Source: Leisingera daeponensis DSM 23529 (GTDB lineage Bacteria; Pseudomonadota; Alphaproteobacteria; Rhodobacterales; Rhodobacteraceae). Taken from it: a stretch of 64,000 nt of DNA. Where the stretch lies: contig NZ_KI421500.1 in NCBI RefSeq assembly GCF_000473145.1, forward strand, positions 2,319,725-2,383,724, given 5' to 3'. Position numbers and translations under genes: made by a program. Under the pieces are notes generated by a model. It saw only the letters and a list, made by a program, of their open reading frames with translations. It was not told the DNA's origin and did not search any database. Below are positions 10,236-18,801 of this stretch, one piece after another. How positions within the stretch are numbered: the first letter of the stretch is position 1; each line of letters opens with the position of its first letter.

Positions 10236-10580
10236 TCAGCCGTGAACGGCACGGCTGTCGGCAGGCGCCGCGTTCCGCGCGGTCATCCCGTAGTCCCGAA
10301 TCACACCTGCCACCCGCAGCCGGTAGTTCGCAAAGACACCGGCCCTCCCCTTGGCCTGCGCGGCCCGGTGCTCCGCCAACTGCCGCCAGCGCTGCACTGC
10401 CGCCTCGTCGCGCCAGAAAGACAGCGACAGGAGCTTGCCCGGTGCGCTCAGGCTCTGGAATCGCTCCACCGACAAAAACCCGTCCACCTGCTCCAGCAAG
10501 GGCCGCAGCTCCGAAGCTGTTTCCAGATAGGCCTCTTTCTGTCCTGCGGCGGTCTCCACCTCGAAAATCACGGCAATCAT
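10236..10580 (-). CDS. Antibiotic-biosynthesis-monooxygenase (ABM) domain protein
   Basis: Small dimeric alpha-beta barrel protein of about 114 aa. It begins MIAVIFEVETAAGQKEAYLE and contains FLSVERFQSLSAPGKLLSLSFWRDEAAVQRWR, the typical ABM strand-helix pattern. Such proteins act as quinol monooxygenases, haem-degrading enzymes or simple ligand binders; the reaction here is unknown. I chose the second methionine (10580) because GGGAGG lies 5 bases upstream. The NIPSNAP gene upstream ends 12 bases inside the longer reading frame, so the pair is probably one operon. Confidence 0.85.
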   Translation of the reverse strand: MIAVIFEVETAAGQKEAYLETASELRPLLEQVDGFLSVERFQSLSAPGKLLSLSFWRDEAAVQRWRQLAEHRAAQAKGRAGVFANYRLRVAGVIRDYGMTARNAAPADSRAVHG

Positions 10581-10591
10581 CTGCGCCTCCC

Positions 10592-10915
10592 TCATCCGGC
10601 CTGCCCATGCGGCGCCGAGGCCAGCTTCAGCCAGGTCCGGTCTTCGCGCAGCAGGAACCGCTCGCGCTGCGCAAACTCGTAGTTTTCGCGCCCCAGCGGA
10701 TCCTGCGCCAGCCGCGCGCGGTAGGCCTCATACTCCGCAAGGCTCTCCACGTTGTAGATCCCGTAGGCCAGCGTCGAGGACCCCTCATGCGGCGCGTAAT
10801 ACCCCACCAGATCCACCCCGCAGCGCGGAATCGCCTGCCCCCAGGTACGGGCGTATTGTTCAAACTGCGCCTTCTTGGCGGGGTCGATGCGGTAACGGAT
10901 GATGCAGGTCAGCAT
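10592..10915 (-). CDS. NIPSNAP family protein
   Basis: A 107-aa ferredoxin-like-fold protein. It begins LTCIIRYRIDPAKKAQFEQYARTW and carries GVDLVGYYAPHEGSSTLAYGIYNVESLAEYEAYRARL, the typical NIPSNAP segment (residues about 33-70). Its biochemical role is unknown. Its stop lies immediately before the ABM start, and both products share the dimeric alpha-beta barrel superfold, so they may form a functional pair. Confidence 0.85.
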   Translation of the reverse strand: MLTCIIRYRIDPAKKAQFEQYARTWGQAIPRCGVDLVGYYAPHEGSSTLAYGIYNVESLAEYEAYRARLAQDPLGRENYEFAQRERFLLREDRTWLKLASAPHGQAG

Positions 10916-10991
10916 GGCATGTCCTTTGCTTGTTCAGGACCACCTGCCTAACCCGCCCCATCAGCCGGATGCTTCGGCGCGGACCGAACCG

Positions 10992-11432
10992 TCACTCCAC
11001 CGTGATAGTGATCTGCTCAGAGACAATCGGGCTTGAGTGCGGGACATGGCCTGCATCGCCCAGCACCAATTGCAGCGTGTGACGGCCCGGGGACAGCTCC
11101 AGTGTCACCTCGGTCTGACCGCCGCCAAAATGCAGGTGGTTGTCATCCGACGGCAGTCCAAAGGCCAGCTCATCCGCACCATCCTCCCCCTCGCCCAGCG
11201 GCGGGCGGTCGATCAGCAGGTGATGGTGGCCGGTGTTCTCCTTCTCGATCCCCGACGGCGCCACCCCCATGCCCGACAGGCCAAAAACCAGCGTTACCGG
11301 AGACGTGACCGTGTCCCCGTCCTGGACATTTGCGAAATAGACCTTGGCCTCAGGGTTCGAGGCCGTCTCACCGCCAGCCCACAGCGGGGCCGCCAGGCAG
11401 GCAGACAAGGCAGCCGCAATCAGCAGTTTCAT
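10992..11432 (-). CDS. DUF4399 periplasmic protein
   Basis: A 146-aa exported protein with a Sec signal ending in APLWAGG. The mature part has VYFANVQDGDTVTSPVTLVFGLSGMGVAPSG and GHHHLLID, followed by DDNHLHFGGGQTEVTLEL and a C-terminal HTLQLVLGDAGHVPHS; these are hallmarks of DUF4399. The histidine clusters (HHH, NHLHF, HVPH) suggest metal binding, which is inference. GGAGG precedes the ATG at 11432. The divergent neighbour is a LysR regulator. Confidence 0.9.
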   Translation of the reverse strand: MKLLIAAALSACLAAPLWAGGETASNPEAKVYFANVQDGDTVTSPVTLVFGLSGMGVAPSGIEKENTGHHHLLIDRPPLGEGEDGADELAFGLPSDDNHLHFGGGQTEVTLELSPGRHTLQLVLGDAGHVPHSSPIVSEQITITVE

Positions 11433-11705
11433 ATCGGGTCCTCCAGAAAATTGCTTAACCAGCAAGACAAAGCTAGCGGCTGGCCCGGCCCTGGCAATCC
11501 TGCCGCCCATAACGAATGCACAAAAAGCGGCAGCCGCCGGTAAGCGCTTGGCACCCAAGCCTGGCAAGTGCCCGTCCTGTAAGGTGCCGTTTCCACTGCG
11601 CAAACGATCCCTGCAAAACCCTGCAATTATCCCACCCCCGCCCCGTTCTTGCCCGATTTCCCCGGCAACACTGACAGCAACACAGCTTAACGAGGATGGG
11701 TGAAC

Positions 11706-12617
11706 ATGGACCGACTGACCGAGATGGAGGCCTTTGCCAATGTGGTGGACCAGGGCGGCTTCACCGATGCGGCACGCAAAATGGGGATTTCCAAGTCGGC
11801 GGTCTCCAAACATGTCTCCAGCCTGGAAGCCCGCCTGGGCGCGCGGCTTTTGAACCGCACCACCCGAAGGGTGTCGCCGACCGAGATCGGGCTTGCCTAC
11901 TACGATCGCGCCCGCCGGGTGCTGAACGATGCAGGCGAAGCGGATGCGCTTGTCACCTCGATGCAATCGGCGCCCTCAGGCCTTCTGCGGATTTCCGTCG
12001 CCACCGATTTCGGCGTCAATCATCTGTCGCCGGTCCTGTCCGACTTCCTGCGCGATTTCCCGGACATCACCGTCAACATGGTGCTGAACAACCGCTATGT
12101 TGAACTGATTTCAGAAGGATTCGACATGGCCGTGCGGATCGGCGAGCTGGAGGACAGCTCCCTGCGCGCCCGCAAGCTGACCGAAACCACCAAGCGGATG
12201 ATCGCCTCCCCCGCCTATCTGGAGAAATTCGGCCGCCCGCAGAAGATCGACGAGCTGAACAATCACAAGCTGCTGCATTACTCCAGCCAGTCCAGCGGCA
12301 ATGTCTGGAAGATCACCGCGCCCTCCGGGGAGAAGCGCCAGGTGCGCACCTCCGGCTGGCTGTCAGTGAATGACGGCCAGTCGCTGCTGACCGCGGCCAT
12401 TTCCGGCCTCGGCATCGCCTACCTGCCCAGCTACCTCTACGCCGAAGCCATGGAGGAAGGGCTGGTCGAGGACGTGATGCCCAGCCTGCCGGTCGAGACC
12501 CAGGGCATCTACGCCGTCTACCCGCCGGGCAAGTTCACCCAGCCCAAGGTGCGGGCGTTCATCGATTTCCTGGTCGCAGCCTTTGCCGACCGTGACCCGT
12601 CCGAATGGAAAACCTGA
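11706..12617 (+). CDS. LysR-family transcriptional regulator
   Basis: About 303 aa. The winged HTH at residues 1-60 (MDRLTEMEAFANVVDQGGFTDAARKMGISKSAVSKHVSSLEARLG) is followed by the co-inducer-binding domain typical of the DsdC/CrgA branch (SGLLRISVATDFGVNHLSPVLSDFL). An alternative GTG at 11700 is closer to the GAGG at 11692; the ATG 11706 start matches the family N-terminus. It is divergent from the DUF4399 gene. The target and effector are unknown. A terminator follows. Confidence 0.92.
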   Translation: MDRLTEMEAFANVVDQGGFTDAARKMGISKSAVSKHVSSLEARLGARLLNRTTRRVSPTEIGLAYYDRARRVLNDAGEADALVTSMQSAPSGLLRISVATDFGVNHLSPVLSDFLRDFPDITVNMVLNNRYVELISEGFDMAVRIGELEDSSLRARKLTETTKRMIASPAYLEKFGRPQKIDELNNHKLLHYSSQSSGNVWKITAPSGEKRQVRTSGWLSVNDGQSLLTAAISGLGIAYLPSYLYAEAMEEGLVEDVMPSLPVETQGIYAVYPPGKFTQPKVRAFIDFLVAAFADRDPSEWKT

Positions 12618-12937
12618 ACCGGTTCAACGGAATACCGGACCAAGACCTCCCTCGAAGACCTGCCCCTGCGCCCGCGCGGGGGCTTTTTTTCCGGCCGTTT
12701 CTATCTCCCAAGGGCCCCGCATACCCGCAGCAGCTTTCCCCGCCCGCACCAGAGCGCTCATCCGGAGGAGCCTGCAGGCATGTCGGCGCCGGCCGGAGAA
12801 TTTGCGCTCTTCCCAGCGCCTCTCGCCCGCCGCCAGAGCATATCCCATGCTCCCGCGTCCGTTATGCCAAGGCGTCTTGGCTGCGCCAAGGCGCCTGCTG
12901 GGGCGGGAGCCCCTCGCCAGATCCCGTCCGCAGAAAG
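12618..12937. other. Non-coding interval between the lysR-type gene and the convergent ompA-type gene
   Basis: About 320 bases. It holds the lysR terminator at 12662-12690 and a run of short GC-rich repeats near 12869-12906, where GCCAAGGCG occurs twice around a small CTTGGC/GCCAAG stem. I see no convincing gene in it. Confidence 0.6.
12662..12690 (+). terminator. Rho-independent terminator after the LysR gene
   Basis: GCCCCTGCGC pairs with GCGCGGGGGC (one G-T wobble) and is followed by seven T. It lies 45 bases past the LysR stop. Confidence 0.85.
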
Positions 12938-13870
12938 TCAGTCAGCGAGCAGCACCGCCTCCACCCGCCTGTTGGCCTCGCGGCCCTCCGGGGTCAGGTT
13001 GCTGGCAATCGGCGCCAGGAAACCGGCACCGGCCACGCCGATCTGCGACTCTTCCGCGCCGTAAGCCTCAATCAGCCGCTCCTTCACCGATTGCGCCCGG
13101 CGCTCTGAGATGCCGGCGTTCTGCTCCTGCGAGCCGACCGTGTCGGTATGGCCCACCAGCAGCAGCCTGTATTCCGGGTTTGCGGCCAGATATTCCGCCA
13201 GCTGCACCAGGCTGTCATAACGGCCCTCGCGCAGCCGGGTGGAGCCGCTCTCGAACACCAGATCGGCCAGCACCGCATGGCCGCGGACATCCAGCACCTT
13301 GGCCAGCTCCACCGGGCGCACCGGGCGCTCCGGGGATTTCACCTCTGCGGCGGGCTTCACCACCGGCACCGCGGCGCCGGGCGGCTGCACCGTGATCATC
13401 TGCACATAGGCCGTGCCGCCCGCCCGCGACACCAGGATCGAGACCGCCTGCCCGTCCCTGGCCGCCGACAGGAAGTGATAGCGGGAGATATCCACCATCA
13501 TGTCCGGTGCCGGTACCACCTCAGTCCCGAAGCGGAAGCCGAAGCCGCCACAATCGCGGGCCGCGCAATCAAGCAGCACCTCATAGCCCTGCGCCATGAG
13601 CTGCTGGCGCAGCGGCGCCAGGATCTCCAGCACCGTGCTGCTGCCCTCCACCCGCCAGGTGCGGCGCGAAATCCGGCCCTCGAACTGCTGTGAAGGCACC
13701 TTGTCCGAAACCTCCGGCCCGACCGGCAGCTGGTAGACGCCCAGCGCAGTGTCCCGTTCGGACACAGCTTCCGCGCCGGGCGGCAAGGCCATCTCCACCG
13801 CCCCGGCCCGCCCGGCCAGCAGCGCCGCCGCGGCTAGGACAGCAAGGGCCGGCAGCCGCCCTAGCGGCAC
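12938..13870 (-). CDS. OmpA-domain secreted protein
   Basis: A 310-aa exported protein with signal peptide ALAVLAAAALLAGRAGA. Residues about 25-185 form a domain with a Cys pair (LLDCAARDCGGFGF) that I cannot name. Residues about 200-310 are a C-terminal OmpA peptidoglycan-binding domain (VFESGSTRL, VGHTDTVGSQEQNAGISERRAQSV, NRRVEAVLL). It is the last gene of an apparent four-gene operon and overlaps the preceding AhpD-like gene by 10 bases. Confidence 0.88.
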   Translation of the reverse strand: MPLGRLPALAVLAAAALLAGRAGAVEMALPPGAEAVSERDTALGVYQLPVGPEVSDKVPSQQFEGRISRRTWRVEGSSTVLEILAPLRQQLMAQGYEVLLDCAARDCGGFGFRFGTEVVPAPDMMVDISRYHFLSAARDGQAVSILVSRAGGTAYVQMITVQPPGAAVPVVKPAAEVKSPERPVRPVELAKVLDVRGHAVLADLVFESGSTRLREGRYDSLVQLAEYLAANPEYRLLLVGHTDTVGSQEQNAGISERRAQSVKERLIEAYGAEESQIGVAGAGFLAPIASNLTPEGREANRRVEAVLLAD

Positions 13871-14433
13871 TGGCTGTGGTATTCCGGATTGGGCACCATG
13901 GCGGTTGCGCTGGCCACCCGGTTGGACATGTTGAAGAAGCCGGTGACATTGGCGATGTCCCAGATGTCGCGGTCACTGAACCCCGCCTTACGCAAGCCCT
14001 GGCGGTCCGCCTCTTCGATTTCCGCACTCGCCGTTGTCATCTTGGCGGCAAAATCCAGCATCGCCCGCTGCCGCGCATCCAGCGGGGCCACCCGGTAGTT
14101 CATCACCAGCATCTCGCCCAGCTGCGGATCGCCCGACAGCTGCCGCACTGCCGCGCCATGCGCCACCAGGCAATAGAAGCAGCGGTTGATCGAAGAGACC
14201 ACGACCGCGATCATCTCCCGCTCCAGCTTGCTGAGGCCGCTGTCGGCCAGCATCAGATCGTTGTACATCCCCGTGAAGGCATTCAGCTTATTAATGTCGA
14301 ACGCATTGGCTTTCAGCACATTCGGCACCATCCCCAGCTTTTCCTGGCAGATGTCGAAATACTTCTGCGTCTCGGGCGGCAGCGGGTCCGCCATCGGCAG
14401 GTCAAGGGCTGTGGGCTGGGTCTGATCAGTCAT
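13861..14433 (-). CDS. Peroxidase-related enzyme, AhpD/carboxymuconolactone decarboxylase-like
   Basis: A 190-aa AhpD-fold protein. The redox CxxC plus His motif is in SSINRCFYCLVAHGAAVR (residues about 85-105), as in AhpD-type peroxidase-related proteins. The N-terminal half carries CQEKLGMVPNVLKANAFD and the C-terminal half DIWDIANVTGFFNMSNRVA, both typical of this group. The start is ATG 14433, six bases past the GNAT stop. It probably has thiol-dependent peroxide-detoxifying or reductant activity; the partner is not adjacent. Confidence 0.9.
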   Translation of the reverse strand: MTDQTQPTALDLPMADPLPPETQKYFDICQEKLGMVPNVLKANAFDINKLNAFTGMYNDLMLADSGLSKLEREMIAVVVSSINRCFYCLVAHGAAVRQLSGDPQLGEMLVMNYRVAPLDARQRAMLDFAAKMTTASAEIEEADRQGLRKAGFSDRDIWDIANVTGFFNMSNRVASATAMVPNPEYHSQCR

Positions 14434-14438
14434 CGCGG

Positions 14439-15164
14439 TCAATCGCCTTCCTTCAAAATCCGGTAGTGATACTGTCCGGTGCAATCCATTCCGAGGGAAG
14501 CATAAAGCCCGTTTGCGCCCTCGTTACGTTTCGTACAGAGCACCGCCAGTTCGCTGGCGCCATGCTCCAGCGCCCAGTAGGCGGCCTGGCGCATCATCCA
14601 GCCGCCCATGCCGGCCCGGCGCTGATGCGGCAGGATCTCCAGCGCATGAACCATCGCCACCCCGTCATGGATGGCGACAAAGCCCGCGCCGGCCGGCTTG
14701 TCCCTGTGGCGTCCCAGCAGCCCTGTCTTGGGCCCCCGCACCCGCTGCATCACCGCCAGACGCTCGGGCCCGATGCCAGCCTGCTCCCAGATCTCGCGCT
14801 GGATCGCCAGCGGCTCCCAGACGCAGAAGGCGGTGACACGCGGCACCGGTATATCCGTCAGCCGTTCCGCCGGGCAGGTCCAAAGGTTGACCGGATCCTT
14901 CACCGCATAGCCACGGGCCTCCAGCTGCGCGTCCAGCTCCGTCTCGCCGTCCCGGATCATGAACAGGCAGTCCTGACCCATGGCGCGCATCGCCTCTTCC
15001 GCCGCTGCGATCTGCGCGCCGGACACCGGGCCGGACACCGTTGCCGCCGACACCCGGCTGCCGCCGCCCTGCCCCTCGCGCAGGGTCACGGGGCCAAGCG
15101 TGCGCAGCGAGGCGGGCGGCCAGGTCGCCTCTGTCACGGCGTAATACCGGGGGTCGGTGGTCAC
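14439..15164 (-). CDS. GNAT family N-acetyltransferase
   Basis: A 241-aa acetyltransferase. The C-terminal GNAT core has VHALEILPHQRRAGMGGWMMRQAAYWALEHG (acetyl-CoA-binding Q/RxxGxG/A loop at about residues 175-185), then LAVLCTKRNEGANGLYASLGM. The N-terminal part is divergent. The start overlaps the CinA-like stop by 4 bases and the AhpD-like gene follows closely, so these are co-translated. The acceptor substrate is unknown. Confidence 0.88.
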   Translation of the reverse strand: MTTDPRYYAVTEATWPPASLRTLGPVTLREGQGGGSRVSAATVSGPVSGAQIAAAEEAMRAMGQDCLFMIRDGETELDAQLEARGYAVKDPVNLWTCPAERLTDIPVPRVTAFCVWEPLAIQREIWEQAGIGPERLAVMQRVRGPKTGLLGRHRDKPAGAGFVAIHDGVAMVHALEILPHQRRAGMGGWMMRQAAYWALEHGASELAVLCTKRNEGANGLYASLGMDCTGQYHYRILKEGD

Positions 15165-15883
15165 TGCTCCAGCTCCTTTGCCAGCTCGGTCATCGCCGCG
15201 TCGATCCGGGCGCCATCGGTGCCGCGGATCACCACGTTGGCCCCAAAAACGCCGTCTTTTTGAAACGGGTAGCAGCCGACCGACAAATCCGCATAAGCCT
15301 CAGCCAGCAGGCGCAGCGGACCGGCAATCTCGCCCTCGCCGCGCATCACCCGCAGGGTCTGCGACAGCATCGGCTGGCCGCCGGTGAGCGTTGGGATCAC
15401 GCTGGCCACCATCGCCTGAAAGATCATCGGCACCCCGGCCATCACATGCACGTTGCCAAGGGTGAACCCCGGCGCCGCAGAGACCGGATTGTCGATCAGA
15501 TCGGCACCGTCCGGGATCCGCGCCATGCGCAGCCGGGCCTCGTTCAGCTCGATCCCCTGGGTGTCGTAATGCGCCTGCAGGATTGCCCGGGCATCATCGC
15601 GCACGCCCAGATGCGCGTCAAAAGCCTTGGCGATGCAATCGGCGGTGATGTCATCATGGGTCGGGCCGATACCGCCGCTGGTGAAGACATGATCATAGGC
15701 CGCGGCCAGCGCCTTGACCGCTGCGATGATCGCCTGCTCATCGTCGCTGACGATGCGGACTTCCTTCAGGTCGATGCCATGCTTGGCCAGCTCCCCGGCC
15801 AGGTAATGCATGTTGGCATCCCGGGTGCGGCCCGACAAAATCTCGTCCCCGATCACCAGCATGGCAGCCGTCGGATTGGCCAT
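15161..15883 (-). CDS. CinA-like N-terminal (MoCF/molybdopterin-binding domain) protein
   Basis: A 240-aa protein corresponding to the N-terminal half of CinA. ANPTAAMLVIGDEILSGRTRDANMHYLA is the start of the MoCF fold, and VFTSGGIGPTHDDITADCIAKAF is the signature loop. The C-terminal nicotinamide-nucleotide deamidase domain is absent, as in many alphaproteobacteria where the two halves are separate genes. CinA N-domains hydrolyse ADP-ribose-like compounds. GGGAGG precedes the ATG at 15883; the longer frame upstream is antisense to sfsA. First gene of a four-gene operon. Confidence 0.92.
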   Translation of the reverse strand: MANPTAAMLVIGDEILSGRTRDANMHYLAGELAKHGIDLKEVRIVSDDEQAIIAAVKALAAAYDHVFTSGGIGPTHDDITADCIAKAFDAHLGVRDDARAILQAHYDTQGIELNEARLRMARIPDGADLIDNPVSAAPGFTLGNVHVMAGVPMIFQAMVASVIPTLTGGQPMLSQTLRVMRGEGEIAGPLRLLAEAYADLSVGCYPFQKDGVFGANVVIRGTDGARIDAAMTELAKELEQ

Positions 15884-15931
15884 GGTTGTCCTCCCTTGAT
15901 ACCTCGTCTCCGCAGGTATAGGCCCGTTGCC

Positions 15932-16636
15932 ATGCGCTTTGAAACCCCTCTGATCCCCGCCGTGCTGATCCGCCGCTACAAACGCTTCCTCGCCGATTGC
16001 CGGCTGGAGGACGGGCGGGAAGTGACGGCTCATTGCGCCAACCCCGGCAGCATGATGGGGCTGGCGGAGCCCGGCATGAAGATCTGGCTGGAGCCCAACG
16101 ACGACCCGAAGAAAAAGCTGAAATACGGCTGGCGGCTGGTCGAGCATGACGGCGGCCATTTCACCGGCGTCGACACCTCGGTTCCGAACCGCGCCCTGCG
16201 TGCCGCGCTCGAAAACGGGGACGTCGCGGAGCTTGCGGCCTACAAAACCGTGCGGGCAGAGGTGAAATACGGGGCGAACAGCCGGATCGACTTTCTGCTG
16301 AGCCAGGACGGCCTGCCCGACTGCTATGTCGAGGTGAAAAGCGTGACGCTCTCGCGCCAGCCGGGCCTTGCGGAATTTCCCGACAGCGTCACCGCGCGCG
16401 GCACCAAGCATCTGGGGGAACTTGCAAACATGGCCGCGCAAGGCCACCGGGCGGTGATGTTGTATCTGGTGCAGCGCACCGATTGCGACCGCTTCCAGCT
16501 GGCAGCGGATATCGACCCGGCCTATGCAGACGCCTTTTCCAGCGCCCAGGCCGCGGGGGTGGAGCGGCTGGTGATGGGCACAAAGATCTCACCGGCTGGT
16601 GTCGAGGCCGGCGCCCCCATCCCCGCCAGGGAGTAA
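15932..16636 (+). CDS. sfsA: SfsA family DNA/RNA nuclease, sugar fermentation stimulation protein
   Basis: A 234-aa protein. FLADCRLEDGREVTAHCANPGSMMGL at residues about 16-42 is the OB-like N-terminal part. The restriction-endonuclease-like core has SRIDFLLSQDGLPDCYVEVKSVTL with the D and ExK metal ligands, and GTKHLGELANMAAQGHRAVMLYLVQR follows. The family was first described as a sugar-fermentation regulator and its nuclease-fold core is known. It is divergent from the cinA-like operon with only 48 bases between starts. ATG 15932 begins the conserved MRFETPL. Confidence 0.95.
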   Translation: MRFETPLIPAVLIRRYKRFLADCRLEDGREVTAHCANPGSMMGLAEPGMKIWLEPNDDPKKKLKYGWRLVEHDGGHFTGVDTSVPNRALRAALENGDVAELAAYKTVRAEVKYGANSRIDFLLSQDGLPDCYVEVKSVTLSRQPGLAEFPDSVTARGTKHLGELANMAAQGHRAVMLYLVQRTDCDRFQLAADIDPAYADAFSSAQAAGVERLVMGTKISPAGVEAGAPIPARE

Positions 16637-16660
16637 CGGCGGGGGCGCTGGCGCTCCGGT

Positions 16661-17548
16661 TCAGGCGGCCTTGCTGGCCTCATCCTCCTGCGCGTCCGGT
16701 TCGGCCCGAACGATAGTGTGGGTCGGGAAGGGGATATCGACCCCGGCCGCGTCCAGCGCCTCTTTCACCTTGCGCTTCATGTCGGCCTGATACTGGAAAT
16801 ACTCCGCCGCATCGACCCAGACGCGCACCAGGAAATCGACCGAGCTGCTGTTCAGCTCGTTGACCTGGATGAACGGCTCCGGTTCGCTGTGCGAGCGGCT
16901 GTCGCTCATGATGGTTTCGCGGATCACCCGCTCAGCCACGGCCAGGTTGGCGCCATAGCCGACGCCAAAGGTCCACTCGGCCCGGCGGGTGTCGAACGAT
17001 GAGTAATTGGTGATGGTGTTGCCCCAGACCTCGGAATTGGGGATGATGACCTTCAGGTTACTAAGGCTCGCGATGACGGTATTGTTCAGGTTGATGTCCT
17101 TCACCGTTCCCATCTCGCCATCGACCTCAATGAAATCGCCCAGCTTGAAGGGGCGGAACAGGATGATCATCACCCCTGCCGCAACATTGGACAGCGCCCC
17201 CTGCATCGCCAGGCCGATGGCCAGGCCCGCAGCACCGATGGCCGCGATGATCGAGGTGGTCTCGACTCCGAAGGTGTTCAGCACGAACAGAACCGCGAAG
17301 GCGAGGATAACATAGCGGGCGAGATTACCCAGAAAGTGGAACAGGGTCACGTCGAGACTGGCATGGGTGTCCCCCAGCGTCACGATCCGCCGCTTGACCC
17401 AGCTTGCCACGATAAAGCCCGCCAGCAGGATGACCACTGCGGCCACAACGCTGCCCATCACCTCGGCCAGGAATTCCAGGGTCACCAGATCGGAGAGTGA
17501 CTTTCCGCCGTAAATTTCAGTTTGCATCAGGTCGTTGAAGCTTTCCAT
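16661..17548 (-). CDS. Small-conductance mechanosensitive channel (MscS family)
   Basis: Inner-membrane tension-gated channel of 295 aa. Three TM segments lie at about residues 25-115. The pore-lining TM3 has AAIGAAGLAIGLAMQGALSNVAAGVMIILFRPFKLGDFIEV (residues about 95-135), the MscS signature. The beta domain follows with LNNTVIASLSNLKVIIPNSEVWG. The C-terminus is short and acidic. Length matches E. coli MscS (286 aa). It should release solutes on hypo-osmotic shock, useful to a marine organism that accumulates betaine. Confidence 0.95.
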   Translation of the reverse strand: MESFNDLMQTEIYGGKSLSDLVTLEFLAEVMGSVVAAVVILLAGFIVASWVKRRIVTLGDTHASLDVTLFHFLGNLARYVILAFAVLFVLNTFGVETTSIIAAIGAAGLAIGLAMQGALSNVAAGVMIILFRPFKLGDFIEVDGEMGTVKDINLNNTVIASLSNLKVIIPNSEVWGNTITNYSSFDTRRAEWTFGVGYGANLAVAERVIRETIMSDSRSHSEPEPFIQVNELNSSSVDFLVRVWVDAAEYFQYQADMKRKVKEALDAAGVDIPFPTHTIVRAEPDAQEDEASKAA

Positions 17549-17702
17549 ACCGCTGTTTCTCTCCGTTTTGCCGCAGATTCCCTCACCACCGGTAACGCGG
17601 CGCAACGGAAAAAGTTCCAGGATGCCGCCCTTGCCCCCTCTGGCCCTTTTCCCGGGAACCCCTTACATAGCTACGCAAAGACATCCGATGGAGCTCCGCC
17701 TG

Positions 17703-18512
17703 ATGAGATCGAAAGACGGCCGCACGACCAAGGACGGCATCCGCATTCATGAGCCCGGCGATTTTGCGGGCATGCACAAGGCGGGGGCGCTTGCTGCGCG
17801 CATTCTGGATGATATCGCAGCCCATGTGTTCCCGGGCCAGACCACTGGCGAGATTGACCGGCTGATCACCAAAATGGTTGAGGACGCGGGCGCCACTTCC
17901 GCCACCATCGGCTACAAGGGCTATCAGCACGCAAGCTGCATCTCGGTGAACCACGTGGTCTGCCACGGCATCCCCGGCGACAAAAAGCTGAAAGACGGCG
18001 ACATCCTGAACATCGACGTGACCGTGATTGTCGATGGCTGGTTCGGCGATACCTCGCGGATGTTCGTGGCAGGAAAGCTCAGCCGCAAGGCGGAGCGGCT
18101 GATTCAGGTCACCCACGATTCCCTGATGATGGGGATCGAGGCGGTGAAGCCCGGCAATACCTTCGGCGACATCGGCCACGCAATCCAGACCTATGCCGAA
18201 AGCCAGCGGATGAGCGTGGTGCGCGATTTCTGCGGCCACGGGCTGGGCCAGGTGTTCCACGCCCCGCCCAACGTCCTGCACTACGGCCGTCCCGGCACCG
18301 GCCCGGTTCTGGAAGAAGGCATGTTCTTCACTATCGAGCCGATGATCAACCTGGGCCGCCCGGAGACCAAGATCCTGGCCGATGAGTGGACCGCCGTCAC
18401 CCGCGACAAGTCGCTGTCGGCGCAGTTCGAGCATTCGATCGGGGTAACTGCTGACGGGGCCGAGATTTTCACCCTGTCACCGGCCGGGAAATTCCACCCG
18501 ACCTACGGGTAA
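17703..18512 (+). CDS. map: Methionine aminopeptidase, type I
   Basis: Removes the N-terminal Met from nascent proteins. The 269-aa protein has the conserved HASCISVNHVVCHGIPGDKKLKDGDILNIDVTV, with the first metal ligands in NIDVTVIVDGWFGDTSRMF, the second-sphere FCGHGLGQVFHAPP, and the last Glu ligands in FFTIEPMINLG and QFEHSIGVT. Start 17703 has GGAG nine bases upstream; ATG 17688 would add MELRL. The mechanosensitive channel gene is divergent. Confidence 0.95.
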   Translation: MRSKDGRTTKDGIRIHEPGDFAGMHKAGALAARILDDIAAHVFPGQTTGEIDRLITKMVEDAGATSATIGYKGYQHASCISVNHVVCHGIPGDKKLKDGDILNIDVTVIVDGWFGDTSRMFVAGKLSRKAERLIQVTHDSLMMGIEAVKPGNTFGDIGHAIQTYAESQRMSVVRDFCGHGLGQVFHAPPNVLHYGRPGTGPVLEEGMFFTIEPMINLGRPETKILADEWTAVTRDKSLSAQFEHSIGVTADGAEIFTLSPAGKFHPTYG

Positions 18513-18558
18513 GCTGTTAAGGCGCAGGCGGGGGCCAGCCCCCGCACCCCCGGGATAT

Positions 18559-18583
18559 TTTCAGCCAGATGAAGGACGGATCC
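18559..18583 (+). repeat. Dispersed intergenic motif, copy 1 (GATATTTT...CAGATGAAG type)
   Basis: GGGATATTTTCAGCCAGATG followed by AAGGACGG closely matches the minus-strand copy at about 56475-56505. It is related to copies at 38769-38797 and 44369-44392. It follows a GC-rich inverted repeat (GGGGGCCAGCCCCC). All copies are intergenic. Confidence 0.6.
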
Positions 18584-18585
18584 CG

Positions 18586-18777
18586 TCAGGAGCCGGCGCC
18601 ATCCTGACTTTCCGCTTCCTGCATCCTCCACAGGGCGAGCAGCAGGGTGCCGTCCGCCCATGGAGTCACCGCATCCTGGATGAACAGCGGTGATCGAGCG
18701 GATTTCGGTTTGGGTTTTGTCCCGGCTTCGGCCTTGGTTACAGGCGGCAGGAACGGCGTACGCAGTGTCTGTTCCAT
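18586..18777 (-). CDS. Small hypothetical protein, 63 aa
   Basis: I cannot assign a function. The sequence is protein-like: a hydrophilic Lys/Pro-rich N-terminus (LRTPFLPPVTKAEAGTKPKPK), then LFIQDAVTPWADGTLLLALWRMQEAES, an amphipathic helix-like stretch. It lies between the convergent map gene and the HAD phosphatase on the same strand as the latter, 24 bases past the HAD start. A longer frame (to 18796) has no better start. It may be a small conserved Rhodobacterales protein. Confidence 0.55.
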   Translation of the reverse strand: MEQTLRTPFLPPVTKAEAGTKPKPKSARSPLFIQDAVTPWADGTLLLALWRMQEAESQDGAGS

Positions 18778-18801
18778 GCCCGGAACAATAGCACACCCGC
18801 C

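Noticed and set aside
15884..16447. Upstream extension of the CinA-like frame through sfsA
   Set aside because: sfsA on the other strand has complete family motifs; the extension is its shadow.
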